NCBI RefSeq assembly: GCF_003573695.1
Contig: NC_039361.1
Coordinates: 41,749,673-41,813,672, forward strand
DNA length: 64,000 bases
DNA from: Papaver somniferum
Lineage: Eukaryota; Streptophyta; Magnoliopsida; Ranunculales; Papaveraceae
Reading direction: 5' to 3'
The notes under the pieces were generated by a model. It was not told the origin of the DNA, searched no databases, and saw only the letters and a list, made by a program, of their open reading frames with translations. Positions 33,677-44,939 of this stretch are shown here, in pieces. Both the position numbers and the translations under genes were made by a program. Every line of letters starts with the position of its first letter. Position 1 is the stretch's first letter.

Positions 33677-34331
33677 GTAAGTATATCTCCTGTAATTTAT
33701 TCATAGAAGTACGAAATTGTTGATTTGTGAATGAATGAATGAGAATCCATGTAAATTTATGGATAACTTTGCCGAAATACGTCACCAGAAAATTTCAGAC
33801 TTCATATTTTACTAGAAACACTGTAGAATCCTCGTCCGAAGTCGGATTTTCACGGTATGCGTATGTATCTTCAAGCACAGGAAATTTCCAAGATTTAGTA
33901 AAGAATATTTTTGAAATTTGAGCATTTTTAGGGCATGAGAAAGGCGAAATAGTGAACTTCCAAGAGACCTTCAGAACTTTTCCAGATTGCATGTTGTCCA
34001 ATATTTTGGCCACATATGTTAGCTCGTTCATCCGATTGCTATGAAATTTTGATATGTTGTAGAAAACATCCATATGAAGAGAATAGTATATGACCTAAAC
34101 TTAAATTCCTTATCAATTTCTCCCAGTTCATCGTTTAATATAGGGAAGTGTAGAATCTCTTTAGATGAGCTTGTTTGAAAAACGTGTTTCATGGCTTCTA
34201 CACTATTTGCTCATGTTTTAGATGCATAGTAAAGAACTTAGATGATTTTAGTTCACTTACATGCTGGATTTTATGGTTGTGTTGGGTTTCCATGCTTGAA
34301 TCATTCTAATCCCATGTAATCTTCACATTAG
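33677..34331 (+). other. Putative intron of the B antisense gene
   Basis: Begins GTAAGTATATC, ends CACATTAG, and is AT-rich with T-runs. Splicing keeps the frame between 33676 and 34332. A segment resembling 33816-33900 recurs in D near 47870, so D descends from an element with the same region. Confidence 0.45.
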
Positions 34332-35084
34332 GTGCCAAATGCTGAAGTTGAGAATAATGGATCCAACAATGATGACTTGAGCAACTATGGAGCCGTTGAT
34401 AATGAGACCTCCATCCCTGTACCTCAAGGTCATGTAACGCTTGTTGTTGATTCCGTGGAGGTGACTGAAACTCCAATTGTGCGTGAGATGGTGGAACCCG
34501 ACTCGAGAATGGAAGAAGCTGTTCCAACCGAAGTTGTTCCTATGATTGTTGACGCTGCTCCAGCAACTGAGAACCGGATAATAGTGCATGAGTATCCAAA
34601 TGAAGGGACTGCTTTTACTCCTCCATTTGGTGAGATACTCCCATACCACAGGTTTGTTGGTGGATTTAGCGCTCCCATTGGATATGCTGCTATGTACAAG
34701 AAACCGTGGAAGATGTATGGGCACATCGTCGTTACCAAGGATCCGGAGCATAGCTATTTCTTGACGAGGCAAGTAGAAGCCATCTTGCGTGTTATAAATT
34801 ATATCCGCATCACATCTAGAAATATTGTCACCCGGGATGTACTCTTTGATTGGGAGTACAACTTGAAGAAAGCCGAAGAACTTGGCTTCAATCTGAAGTG
34901 GCTTCTTCAAAAGATTGATGCTATCAGGAAAGCAGTGGAAGGTGACACTCCTTTCACCACCAGTGATGCCGTGTTGAAGAAGATGGATGAAGTTGCGACC
35001 AAGAAGCTGGAGGCGGAGAAAGCTACTTTGCAAGTCTTGGAGGATGCAGAAAAGCAGAAATCTCATTTTGCTGACTTTCTTTAG
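34332..35084 (+). CDS. Antisense accessory ORF of element B, main exon
   Basis: A 250-codon open frame without stops, on the strand opposite gag and in the 3' half of B. The first codon is GTG at a splice acceptor, so the real start is upstream. Residues 1-85 are acidic and probably disordered; residues 95-200 are a folded-looking region (YHRFVGGFSAPIGYAAMYK, LTRQVEAILRVINYI, DWEYNLKKAEELGFNLKWLL); the end is a charged helix with coiled-coil character. It is the only sizeable intact non-repetitive frame in element B. Tat-lineage elements are known to carry antisense extra ORFs of unknown function. I do not recognise a domain with certainty; the WxxYGHI...AEELGFxxxWL pattern faintly recalls plant PEARLI-4/phospholipase-like proteins. 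Confidence 0.6.
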   Translation: MPNAEVENNGSNNDDLSNYGAVDNETSIPVPQGHVTLVVDSVEVTETPIVREMVEPDSRMEEAVPTEVVPMIVDAAPATENRIIVHEYPNEGTAFTPPFGEILPYHRFVGGFSAPIGYAAMYKKPWKMYGHIVVTKDPEHSYFLTRQVEAILRVINYIRITSRNIVTRDVLFDWEYNLKKAEELGFNLKWLLQKIDAIRKAVEGDTPFTTSDAVLKKMDEVATKKLEAEKATLQVLEDAEKQKSHFADFL

Positions 35085-36880
35085 TTTTATTTCCATGATA
35101 TCTTGAACCTTGGACTTCTGAGAGATGCTAGGTTTTATTTTGGTTTTGGATTGTGAAATCGATCGTCTTGACCAGTGGATCGTCAGTCCCCAGTATTTTG
35201 TTAAGTCTCTCCCTTTCGATTTCCCTTCTTCTGGTGAGACCTAGATAGAGGACCCAGGTAGAAAAATTGATGTAAAGACCTAGGTGGTCGAAGTTGGAGG
35301 TACCTTGATGAAGGATTTAGCGGAAGGAATTGGTGGATATCGATCGAATGTGGAGGTTATGAATCCCGTCTAAGAATTGCTGCTTGCATGTTATATGCTC
35401 TGGAAGCTGTAGGAACCTCATACGATGTCGGAATTCGATGTTTGACCCCAACTTTTGAAGCTAAGAGACTGAGTTATCACGTGAGAAAAGAATCACTCAA
35501 TTTTGATCTGCATAGGTCAGCCAACGAAGCGTGCACATTTGTAATTTGTAATCCCGTACAAATTTTTCAGATGTCGTACTCCTGACGGTAAAAGCCATAT
35601 CTTTCAGCTCGTATGCCCGATTGATGCGCCCTTTTGGTATGTTGTAGAAGAGACATATACGAACATCTTTCGTTAAGGAAGTATTGTCCATTCCTCAACC
35701 ATTAGTACGTTTTTGTAAACCCATGTCCTGGAGCATATCGCATCTCACTTGTAGAGGCGATGAGAACATCTTGTAGAAGATTTTGGTTTGTGCCCGTCTA
35801 CCGGGAAAGCTTTGGGAAGACGTTCATGTTAGCATATTTTCATGTTTACAAATCTTGATATGAATCATTAGGGCTTGAAGAAGTACGACCCATAGAGTAA
35901 CGCTTCAGAGAATGGATAGTTGATGAAGCCGGATGTTGCGTCTGAGACTGATGCTTGAGATCACAATTGAATTTTCTCCAGAAATTCTTGTTGATGCTGA
36001 GACCATGAATGGGGTTCCTCCACATATCCTTGTCGATACCGATACTATGGTTTGGAGTTGCTTCAGAGACCCAAAAGGATAGTCTTTGCTTCTCCATCCA
36101 CTGAGCTATGAAGTGGCTTTGTCAGGGAATCGATGTTGTCATGGAAGATAACAGCGACAGTCTTCGTTCTGTATGTGATTGGTGAAGAGATGAAGTTCCT
36201 CAGTCGTGTAGGGGCTTGTGATATAGAGAGGTTTTGTTTGATGACGTTTCATGGAATCACATCAGGTTGCAATGACTTGTTATGTGGATAACATTTATTG
36301 AAATATATTAAATTGATATTTCCAATAAAATCAAGTCCCCAGTGCATCCCTCATTCACTTAGCAAAGTTGAAGAAATTTGTAGCATCCATTGATGAACGA
36401 TGTTGCATCTACTTCAGAAGTCTTATCATGGGATAGTGAAGGCTTATCGATTGTAATTCAGCTATACTTTGATCGTGTCGGTGTTGAACCGGTGGGTCAC
36501 GTCGAGATATTATGCTGAAGCTAGAGGCGTTATTATCGAAGGTGTACTCTTTGATTGGGAGTACAATTCGAAGGTTTCTTATATGCTTGAGCGCTGAAGT
36601 GTCGAATGTCTTAGGTTTGATCGTCTCGGCCCGTGTATCTTCTGTTGATTCGGCATTCCGCTGCGATAGCAGGATTAAACACTTGTGCAAACATCAGATA
36701 TTTCTGATACTCGTGGACATTCCTACGAGTCTATGGAGAAATTCCCAAAGCGTTCTTTTCCATGCTTCCGTCATCTCTCAATAGTGAATGTCTCGGTGAG
36801 ATGCTCGATTCGAAGCAGTGTCAGATTCAACCACTTGGTGAATACTAATGCGGTGAAGCTACCATTCATGACGTATTGCA
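35085..36880 (-). other. Element B internal region without recognised gene
   Basis: Between the antisense gene and the protease remnant, where RT, RNase H and integrase would be expected. I could not recognise any of them in the visible frames. A 24-bp exact copy of an antisense-exon segment lies at 36543-36566. Confidence 0.45.
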
Positions 36881-36886
36881 GAGTTG

Positions 36887-37291
36887 CTAACAGAATTGAG
36901 TCCCCATGCTAGGATAATATGTGAGGAAATAAATGACATAGAAATGGAAGGAATGAGACTTTCCTGAGTGCGGAACCTCTTGATGAATGTCTATGCATCT
37001 TTTGCAGGTTCTTGCTTCAACCTCGTCAAAGTTCGAAATTTCTCCAAGTGTTCTAATGATAGGATGACAAGTAGCTTCTTGTCGAGTGATGCCAGCGGCT
37101 CTGAGGTTTTTCAGTGGAACAATGTTGATGACGGTGTCAGCATCGATCAACATTATTTGGAATTCATTTCCTCTGAGATGGACTTGTAAGCAGTCCCCAG
37201 TCGTGCATCTCCTTGTTTGTGGATGAAGTTTCAGGAAGTATTTCTGAGATAGACAGACGTCTGAAAAAATGTGATTCGGTGCTGTGAACAT
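36887..37291 (-). pseudogene. Retropepsin-like protease remnant of element B
   Basis: The frame reads LQVHLRGNEFQIMLIDADTV then INIVPLKNLRAAGITRQEA, collinear with the protease of A. The catalytic triad position reads Asp-Ala-Asp. The downstream half is frameshifted. Confidence 0.5.
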
Positions 37292-37436
37292 GTATTTCCT
37301 TTATGCCTTAGACAAATAGAGCAGTTCACAGATATGCTCGATCGATTGAACTATTTCTTGACTGGTTTTTCAGAGAGTGTAAAGGTTTTGACCGGGAAGG
37401 ATTCTTGTATACTCCTTCAGTCCCCAGTTGAAGCTA

Positions 37437-38637
37437 TTATGAATCAACCTTATCTTTGAATTTGCAGTCACCTATTGGATGATTGGTGAACTTATGAAGA
37501 CAACAATACCTGGGAATATTCACTTCTTCTTCAGTTGGATGTCTCCTGATGAATGTCAATTGGGTTGCACCATCTTGAATCCAAACTTCCAGTAACTCGA
37601 TCACTTCTTCAATAAGAAGAGGGAAGTTTGAATCTGTCTGATCATTTCCTCGTTTGTTGATGCATGGTTGAGGTTTGTGCATTTCAGGATTGGTTATCCT
37701 TTCTTTGTGCTTCTGAAGGATCCTGAGAGATTGGAGAAGTATGATTTTGGTGTGGTGCTTCGGTTTTCCTTTTGCTTTCTTCAGCAACAATGTTCATGGA
37801 AGGTTGGAGGTTGTATTTTATGTTTAAGAGATGCTGAGTACCACGAAGTTCTCAGTCTAGGTCTTTCTCTTTCCAATAAAGCATGCGCGGTAGTTGCTGA
37901 TCGCTTGGCTGCTTCATGAAGTTTTGAGAAAGTCTGGAATCGCAGATTCTCCAGCAAGGCTCTGTAAATTGGGATCATTCAGTTGTGTTCATGCTCTCCT
38001 AGTGCCTCCATGAATCGACGGACGTTTTCTCGAGCGTTCCCTGTTCCGTTGTACAACATTGACGTCGGAGAGGTATAACCCTTCGGGAAAAGAATTCTTT
38101 GAGTAGAAGCAGGATATGGAGGTTGATGAAGGTGGAAAAATGGTGTCTTGTCTTTTCCTCGATCCTTCATGAAGCATTTCAGGTCCTCGCGATAATGAAT
38201 CCTGTAGGTTCCTTTGTTGGTGGGTTATCTGCAGCCTTGTGAACTTCATCATCGTCTACTACATAGATTGGAATGACTTCAGGATCAGTAGTCGAGGATG
38301 TCTCTTTGGCCTTTCCCTTCTCTTGAGTTTTCTCTGACATCTTGTCGGTGAGAGTTTTGAGATAATCGCATAGCTCTTTCTGTGTTGCAGCCATGTCAAT
38401 CTGATTTTTGGCAAGAGTCTCTTGCACCTTCATAAGATCACCTATGGTAGGCGGATTTTCTCTGATTTCCTCGGGAGACCGGCCGAAGATAGGATGGTTT
38501 CCGACGTTGGTTTGAAGAGGAGTAGTATCAACAGCACCGGTGTTGGAAGCAGGAGTAGTTTCTGGAGTACCACCGTCATTGCTAGTGCTAGCGTTATTTG
38601 TATTAGGATTTGTAACTGAACCTGACCTAAGAAAAAC
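37437..38637 (-). pseudogene. gag of element B with central deletion
   Basis: Starts MVFLRSGSVTNPNTNN (ATG at 38640-38638), about 57 bases after the PBS. The N-terminal half runs to 38179. The gag domain begins (FPKGYTSPTSMLYNGTGNAR, 38080-38000), but the sequence jumps from ALGEHEHN (37979) directly to MIPIYRALLENLRFQTFSKL. Compared with A about 100 residues of the gag core are missing. The C-terminal zinc-binding part (IPRYCCLHKFTNHPIGDC) is at about 37530-37470 in another frame. Not functional. Confidence 0.65.
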
Positions 38638-38679
38638 CATTTTGTGAAAATGTGAAATTGCAACCGAGAGATTAATCTC

Positions 38680-38695
38680 CCACTGTGGTATCCAA
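38680..38695 (-). promoter_or_regulatory. Primer binding site of element B
   Basis: Minus-strand GGATACCACAGTGGGAG follows the 5' LTR end after a few bases. It aligns with the PBS of A and D but differs at several positions. Confidence 0.5.
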
Positions 38696-38697
38696 TC

Positions 38698-41600
38698 TGT
38701 AGATGGGGAAAAACGAGTCGCCGGTTTTTTGGGAAGCGAAGAGACGAGCGTGCTGTCGAGACTCCTCAGCCGGGCGAAATGTTAATCCTGACAGATGCAC
38801 TGCAAAGGGAGTGCTTATATTCGAGAGATAAATTTGTATGACTCCGGCCTAAACCAAGTCAATGGTCGTTCCAGAGTCAATTCGGTCGCAAAGAGGGAGA
38901 TGGGTTGATCTGTATGAGGGAAGCTGAGAATTGTGTGGGATCAGTGATGATCAAGGATTGTGGGTTGAAGGTTTTTGTAATTTGTGGTGAACTGATGAGT
39001 TCGAATAAGTTCTGATGGATTGATGAATTCTTGAGAGTAGTTTTCTCGAGGAATTCTGCATAGACGATTGTTGATAGCTGGTGATCATTCATTCTCTGTT
39101 GTTTTTCCAATCATGGATTCAGAGACTTATTTATATTGTCAGAGTTATGAACACTTTGATCCATGTAAGTGTGACGGTTTCGTGAGTGAAAGAGTGAGAA
39201 AGTGGGAGATCGTGGCGAAACCAGTTCCAGATTGTGCGGAGACTTGGTTGATCATTCACCCACTACTTTGCTAACTCCTTCAACCGTTGACACGACTTAC
39301 TCACATTTCTCGTTGTGGATGAATCCACGTGCTGTAGGCCGCCATACCAAAACCCTAATTGATATCCCCCAATTTGACGTGATTGATGTCTCACGAATCG
39401 TGGAGTCTGCATGACAGACGTGTATTAGTGAGTCAGTTGTTGACTGATTAGACAGTGAGTCTAGGTTTTGTTGAATCGAGCATGAGTGGTGAATGCTCAG
39501 CGATTCATGGATCGAACATGCAGTTTTCTGAAATGGTGTCAGTATTGTAGATTCAGTGATGAATTACTGATCAGTATTTGAGCGAGAGAAAGTATTGCTC
39601 GATTCGACGAATTACTGAATATTTGAGAATTTGACGAGCAACTGAGAAAGTATTGCACAGTTCGACAAAATACTGAATGTTGACAATTTTGACGAGCAAT
39701 TGAGCAAGCATTGCTCAATTCGATAAAATAATGAATGTTGATGATTTGACGTACAATTGAGCAAGTATCGCTCAATTCGGAAAATTACTGAACGTTGATA
39801 ATTTTTCGTGCAATTGAGCAAGTATTTCTCAATTCGACAAATTACTGATAAATTACTAAATATTGATAGCTGGATCAATATTTGAGCAGCTGAGCAAATA
39901 TTGCTCTATTCGACGAAATAGTTATTGGTGACGTGACTCAATAAAATATTAAAATATTGGTAAGCTACCAAATATTATATGATTAATTCAGATGTTGGTT
40001 ACTGAATCCATCATAAATTCATTAGTGTTTGAATCGTGTTCTGACTGATGATTCGTGGAACATTTATTCGAAACCCTAATTTCATATCATAGTTGATAAA
40101 TCGCTGAAAATAGGTCATGAGTGATAGAGGGACCGACCACATAGGATGATGGGTGTCCATGTGGTACCCAGTGCTCGAGTGAGCATGCACCAGGGTTCTC
40201 AGTTTGAGGATTGGTGAAAGAATGATGATAAAATGTCGGTTTCATCATTTTACTGAAAAATTGCTAGGTTCATCATTAGGTGATGAAACCTAGGTATGAG
40301 AGATGGAGACCGACCAAGAGGCCATGTGACCGTTTCTTGGTGGTCACATGACCAATTGTTGGCCGTTGGAGCAATCCCCAGATCGGTTGGAGAGATTTTG
40401 GGCCCAATATGAGCAATTGAGCAAATTAGGTTAGAATTATGAAAACTTGTGAGACCGGCATTGTGCAAGCCTTAGGAATGACTCTGGTCAGTCATGAGGG
40501 CATGCACACGTTTCCTTGGTGTCCGTGTCTCCATACTGAGAGTTTCAGTATTTTCTGATGTGCGTTCGAGCAACATTGTGAATTTTCAGAAGAGTTTCAT
40601 CTTGACTGAAATTTTTGATTTTTGTTGGAATGAGCATGTATGCTCAATTCATCAGTATTTTGTAAATATTAAAATAAAAATATTTTAATATTTAAAATTT
40701 CCATGAGAAGCTAGCCAGTCGTGTGACCATGTTGGCTTTTGGTTTTTCATGATTTGAGCAATATTTGAGAAAATATGAAGAAATCATGAATTTTGCTCAA
40801 ACTCAGGAGTTTCATGAATTAAAGAAAATAATAATTATAAAAGACTAGGGATTGCAAGGTGTGGGACCGGCCATGTCTAGGGCATGGCCAGACGGCTAGG
40901 TTGCCCGGTCCTGCACACCTTTCCCTAATTTTATATTATTATTTTTTCATGAATCCTTGAAATTATGGAGAATCCATGAGTTTTGTTGAAACGGAGGAGT
41001 TTCATGAATTTCGGGAGTAATAATTATAAAAGGCTATGGATTTTGAGGTGTGGGACCAGCCAAGGCTAAGGCATGGCCGATCGGCTAGGTTACCCGGTCC
41101 CGCACACCTTTCCCTATTTTATAATATTATTTCATGGATCCATGAAGTTATGGGAAATTCATGAGTTTTACGCAAAAACAAAGAAAGTTGCTAAAATCAA
41201 GGAGTTTTCATGAGTTCATGAAAATAACAAAATAGGGCAAAACATTAAAGGAGGCATGGGACCGGCCACGGCTAGGGAATGGCCAGCCGGCCGGTGGGCC
41301 CGGTCCCTGGGCGACCCTTATTATATTATTATTATTTGTTGCTTTCTCCTGTTTTGCGTAGGATTCCTCATCTGTCCATGTTTTTGGATGCTCGTTCGTG
41401 CATCCGGGTGCTCAGTCGTGCATAATTGTCGAGTACACTTACATCATTTTTGTGGGGCTTACTCAGTGATGGTCCAGATGCCCGATTGTTGAGTATTTAT
41501 TACTAATTTATGAAATTCAGTGGAGAATGATTCATGAAACTAAGTAATAAAAGTGAGTAGTTTTTTATTATCAATTCATAGGATCAGCCGTGGATTCAAC

Positions 41601-42450
41601 CATGAATTCGGAATAATAAAATGAGTATTACCATTCCATGGGATCACGGATTCTACCATAGAATCGGAGTAATGGTTGTTTATTACCATTTCATGAGATC
41701 AGCCGTGGATTCGATCATGAAATCGGAGTAATAAGATAGGTGGTGATATTACCATTTCATGAGATCAACCGTGGATTCGACCATGAAATCGGAGTAATAT
41801 CTATTACCATTTCATGAGATCAGCCGTGGATTCGATCATGAAATCAGAGTAATACATTTATCTATTACCATTCCGTAGAACCAGTCGTGAGTTTGACCAT
41901 GGAATAAGAGCAATAAGATAAGATAGATTATCTTATAGGAATTCAGTGGTGAATACGACGTAGAATTTAATCTCTTGCGTATAGTCAGTGAATTAGCGAG
42001 TGTTGCCAATGTCCTGAAGACGTTTTTCCCTCTCAACATTTCATGTATGGAGGACCGCCTGAGTCTATACACGGATACTCTACATAGTCAGGGAACAGTG
42101 AATGTCACCGTCCTTCTGAAGGCGTTATTGCTCTCAATCTTACAGAGAACTTCCCAATCGTTCTTCTATGTAGAGGAGAATTCCTCTATGTAGTCAGGGA
42201 ACAGTGAGTGTCACCGACATCCTGAAGGCGTTAAGCTCTTAATCTTATGGAGAACCGCCCTATTACGTTATTCTACATAGAGGCTATGATGAAATGACCA
42301 GCGTCGAACGCTCCGGAGAGGCCTTTCGAGCGACATATGCATCATACTTCGTAAAACACGAATCGTCACATGGATTCCTGAAGCCATGTCAGAAACATGC
42401 AGTATCATGATTTAATGGTTTTGACCTTTGTTGAAAATCCACCATCAACA
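38698..42450 (-). repeat. Element B 5' LTR
   Basis: 3,753 bp, collinear with 28146-31889 including all repeat zones, with scattered substitutions and small indels throughout. TATA (minus) at 39128-39135. Confidence 0.85.
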
Positions 42451-43015
42451 TGCGTACACTACGCCCGTTACAAGACAGTGTCATAAGAATGAGGCGGTTA
42501 ATAAATTCCAGGAGTAATGGTGAAATGCTTTCCTTAATTATGGAACATCAATTCCAGGCGTTACCGGTTACCACCCCCTCCCATTTACTCATCCGTTTCC
42601 ATTTCTTACGATATCAGAGTACCTTTCACTTCGACTTGTATAAATAGGTCTTACCTATTACCACCGAACAACAAGTTTTGGTTAGGAGCATACAACACTC
42701 AGAAATAACCTGTTAGCTTTTCCATCTGTTAGCTTACGCTTTCTGATACAAGTCAAAACTACTACTCTTCTAGAATTAACTATTCTGGTCTCAACACTCT
42801 CTTCGCATCCCTTCCCAAAACCAACCCCTCTCCTTCACTTTGTGACCGAAGCAAGTCTGGAACGGCCATTTCTTGGTTTAGGCCGGATTTGTACAGATTG
42901 ATCTCTAGAATCTAAAGTACTCCCTTGCAGTACATTGTTTAGGGTTTAGACTCGTTTCTCACCCACAACGCACGAAATTATCGAAACCAGCATAAACTGT
43001 TTTCACCTTCAAACA
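42451..43015 (+). repeat. C1 LTR, promoter-proximal end
   Basis: Right-hand part of C1 after element B. It matches the reverse complement of 44088-44650 and 51474-52030 (D LTRs). Confidence 0.85.
42639..42646 (+). promoter_or_regulatory. TATA box of C1
   Basis: TATAAATA in cttgTATAAATAggt, shared with A and D. R-U5 after it would be about 350 bases. The distance from the LTR start shows that nearly all of the 8 kb is U3. Confidence 0.7.
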
Positions 43016-43263
43016 ACTGTATAAAAATAATTGAGAACAATTGTTTTCTTATTGTTATGGCTACGGATCATCAACAACTATGATGCTGAGTTGAACACGT
43101 TCAGAATCACTAAAGAACTTGGAGTGACGAAGAATTCAAAGAATGTTGAAGAACCAAGGAAATAAAGCATTTGGATGAGAAGCTACATAATTTATTTATT
43201 TTGTAATCCATATGTATTAATAGCTTTGTAATCCATATGAGAAGCTACAAAGTTTATTTATTT
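43016..43263 (+). other. Second copia copy: internal 3' fragment, right of C1
   Basis: Continues from the C1 target site and matches 5508-5715. The last 36 bases repeat the preceding gagaagctacata and taatccatatg blocks. The PPT is missing; sequence of element E follows. Confidence 0.7.
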
Positions 43264-44087
43264 TCTAAAGGACCTTCCTGATAAGAAATGTCATCTTTTA
43301 ATTGTAAGGACTGCCAGTTTATCACATGACAAGGGTCATACTCATAACCCCGTAACATAGACACATGAAAAACATCATGGACTTGACCCATACTTGTAGG
43401 TATCACAAGCCTATAATCTACCTCACCGACTTTGTCAACTATCTTAAGTGGTCCTACCAACCTTGGTGCAAGTTTTCCTTTCAATCCAAACCTGAAAATA
43501 CCTTTTTTTTTGGCGATACTCGTAATAGTACATGCTACCCAACTTCAAACCGTAGTGGACGCAGTCTATGGTCTGCAGAACTTTTCTGCATACTCTGATC
43601 TGCACGAAGACATTGTTTAATGGTTTTAATATTTTCCATCATTTCAACAACAATTTCTGGTCCAGTTAACAAGTTCTCCCCGAGTTTAGCCCAACAAATA
43701 GGTGACCTACATGGTCTACTATATAAATCTTGGAAGAACGCCATATCAATACTTTTCTACTATTTTTATAAAAAAATTCAGTCAATGGAAGATGAGTCAC
43801 CCAATTGTCTTGGAAGTCTAATACACAAGCCCTAAGCACATCCTCTAGTATATGAATTACCCATTATGATTGCCCATCTGACTGTGGATAGAAAGCTGAG
43901 CTAAGAGTGATGTTAGATCCAAAAGCTTTTTGAAAACTCTTCCAGAAATGCGATGTAAATTGAGTACCCCTATCTGATACTATAGACAATGGAACACCAT
44001 GTAATCGTACAATGCCTGATACATATAATTGTTATAGTTTATCAATTGAATAGTTTGTCTTCACCGGTAAAAAGTGAGATGACTTAG
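43264..44087 (-). pseudogene. Integrase C-terminal half of element E
   Basis: Fragments in sequence: SDRGTQF-type core motif near 43960, then LCWAKLGENLLTGPEIV and RPLRFEVG (43744-43535), then KLAPRLVGPLKIVDKVGEVDYRL and VHDVFHVSMLRGYEYDPCHV (43490-43330). This is the classic end of chromovirus integrases. A frameshift lies near 43510. The frame stops at 43254 in copia sequence, just before the place where a chromodomain would be expected. Confidence 0.75.
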
Positions 44088-44456
44088 TGTTTGAGGGTGA
44101 AAACGATTTCTGCTGATTTTGGTAATTTCGGGTGTGTGGGTGAGAAACGAGTTTAAACCCTGAACAATGTACTGCAAGGGATTACTTTAGATTCGAGAGA
44201 TCAATCGGTACAAATCCGGCTAAACCAAGAAATGGCCGTTCCATACTTTCTTCGGTCACAAAGTGAAGGAGAAGGGTTGGTTTTGGGGAGGGAAGCGAAG
44301 AGAGTGTTGAGACCAGAATAGTTGATTTTGGAAGAGTAGTTGTTTCACGACTTGTATCAAAAAGTGGGAAGCTAACAGATGGAAAGCTAGCAAATATTTT
44401 TTGAGTGTTGTATCCTCCTGACCTGAACTTGTTGTTCGGTGGAAATAGGTAAGACC

Positions 44457-44464
44457 TATTTATA
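44457..44464 (-). promoter_or_regulatory. TATA box of element D 3' LTR
   Basis: TATAAATA, minus strand; the other LTR has it at 51844-51851. Confidence 0.65.
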
Positions 44465-44939
44465 CAAGTCGAAGTGAAACGTACTCTGGTCTCGTAAGAA
44501 ATGGAAAACGGATGAGTAAATGGGAGGAGGTGATAACCGGTAACGCCTGGAATTGATGTTCCATAAAAGAAAGTGTTTCACCATTACTCCCTGTATTTAC
44601 TAACCGCCTCATCCTTATGACACTGTCTTATAACGGGCGTAGTGCACGCCGCACGCTGTAAAACGCAAACCAATACCCAATGAGCATCCCTCAGTTTGTG
44701 ACATGTGTTGATGTCTCGAGTGTTTTCGTGGAGAAAATGTAGCATGTTGTTGTTTGGAAAGTTGAGCTTGGGAGACTTGCCGGCTCGGTGGTCACCTTCG
44801 ACGGTCGAGATTATGCATCTTGAGAGGAAGGGTAGCCGTTGATTATTGCAACCCTTCGTTTGGTAGCCAATGGCATGAAAGCATGGCCAGTACGATCTTA
44901 ATATGGCCTAGTTTAGGCACGCCAAAAGTTAGGGTTTTG

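Larger units (their letters stand above)
28141..42455 (-). mobile_element. Element B: Tat-like non-autonomous element with 3.7-kb LTRs
   Basis: A complete LTR-to-LTR element (28146-42450, 14.3 kb) in reverse orientation inside C1. The flanks GACGT (28141-28145) and TGCGT (42451-42455) both differ by one base from GGCGT, the sequence at this site in the related D LTR (44650 region, reverse strand), so they are a decayed 5-bp TSD. Minus-strand order: LTR, PBS, gag with a core deletion, protease, unassigned region, antisense gene, PPT, LTR. No RT or integrase was found. Confidence 0.8.
20713..43020 (+). mobile_element. C1: solo LTR of about 8 kb, split by element B, TSD ACTGT
   Basis: The LTR starts TGTTGATGGTGG at 20718 and ends TTCACCTTCAAACA at 43015, flanked by perfect ACTGT (20713-20717, 43016-43020). 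The empty site is preserved once in the upstream copia (around 5508). Without element B (28146-42450) and its site duplication the LTR is about 7.99 kb: a unique start, a 69-bp array, a few 0.2-kb repeats, and a promoter end with TATA at 42639. LTR ends match both LTRs of D, which lies in the opposite orientation. No PBS or coding region accompanies it. Confidence 0.85.

Noticed and set aside
34323..35096. 257-codon minus-strand frame opposite the B antisense exon
   Set aside because: Mirror frame of 34332-35084; its residue composition is erratic, while the plus frame has coherent helices and splice signals.
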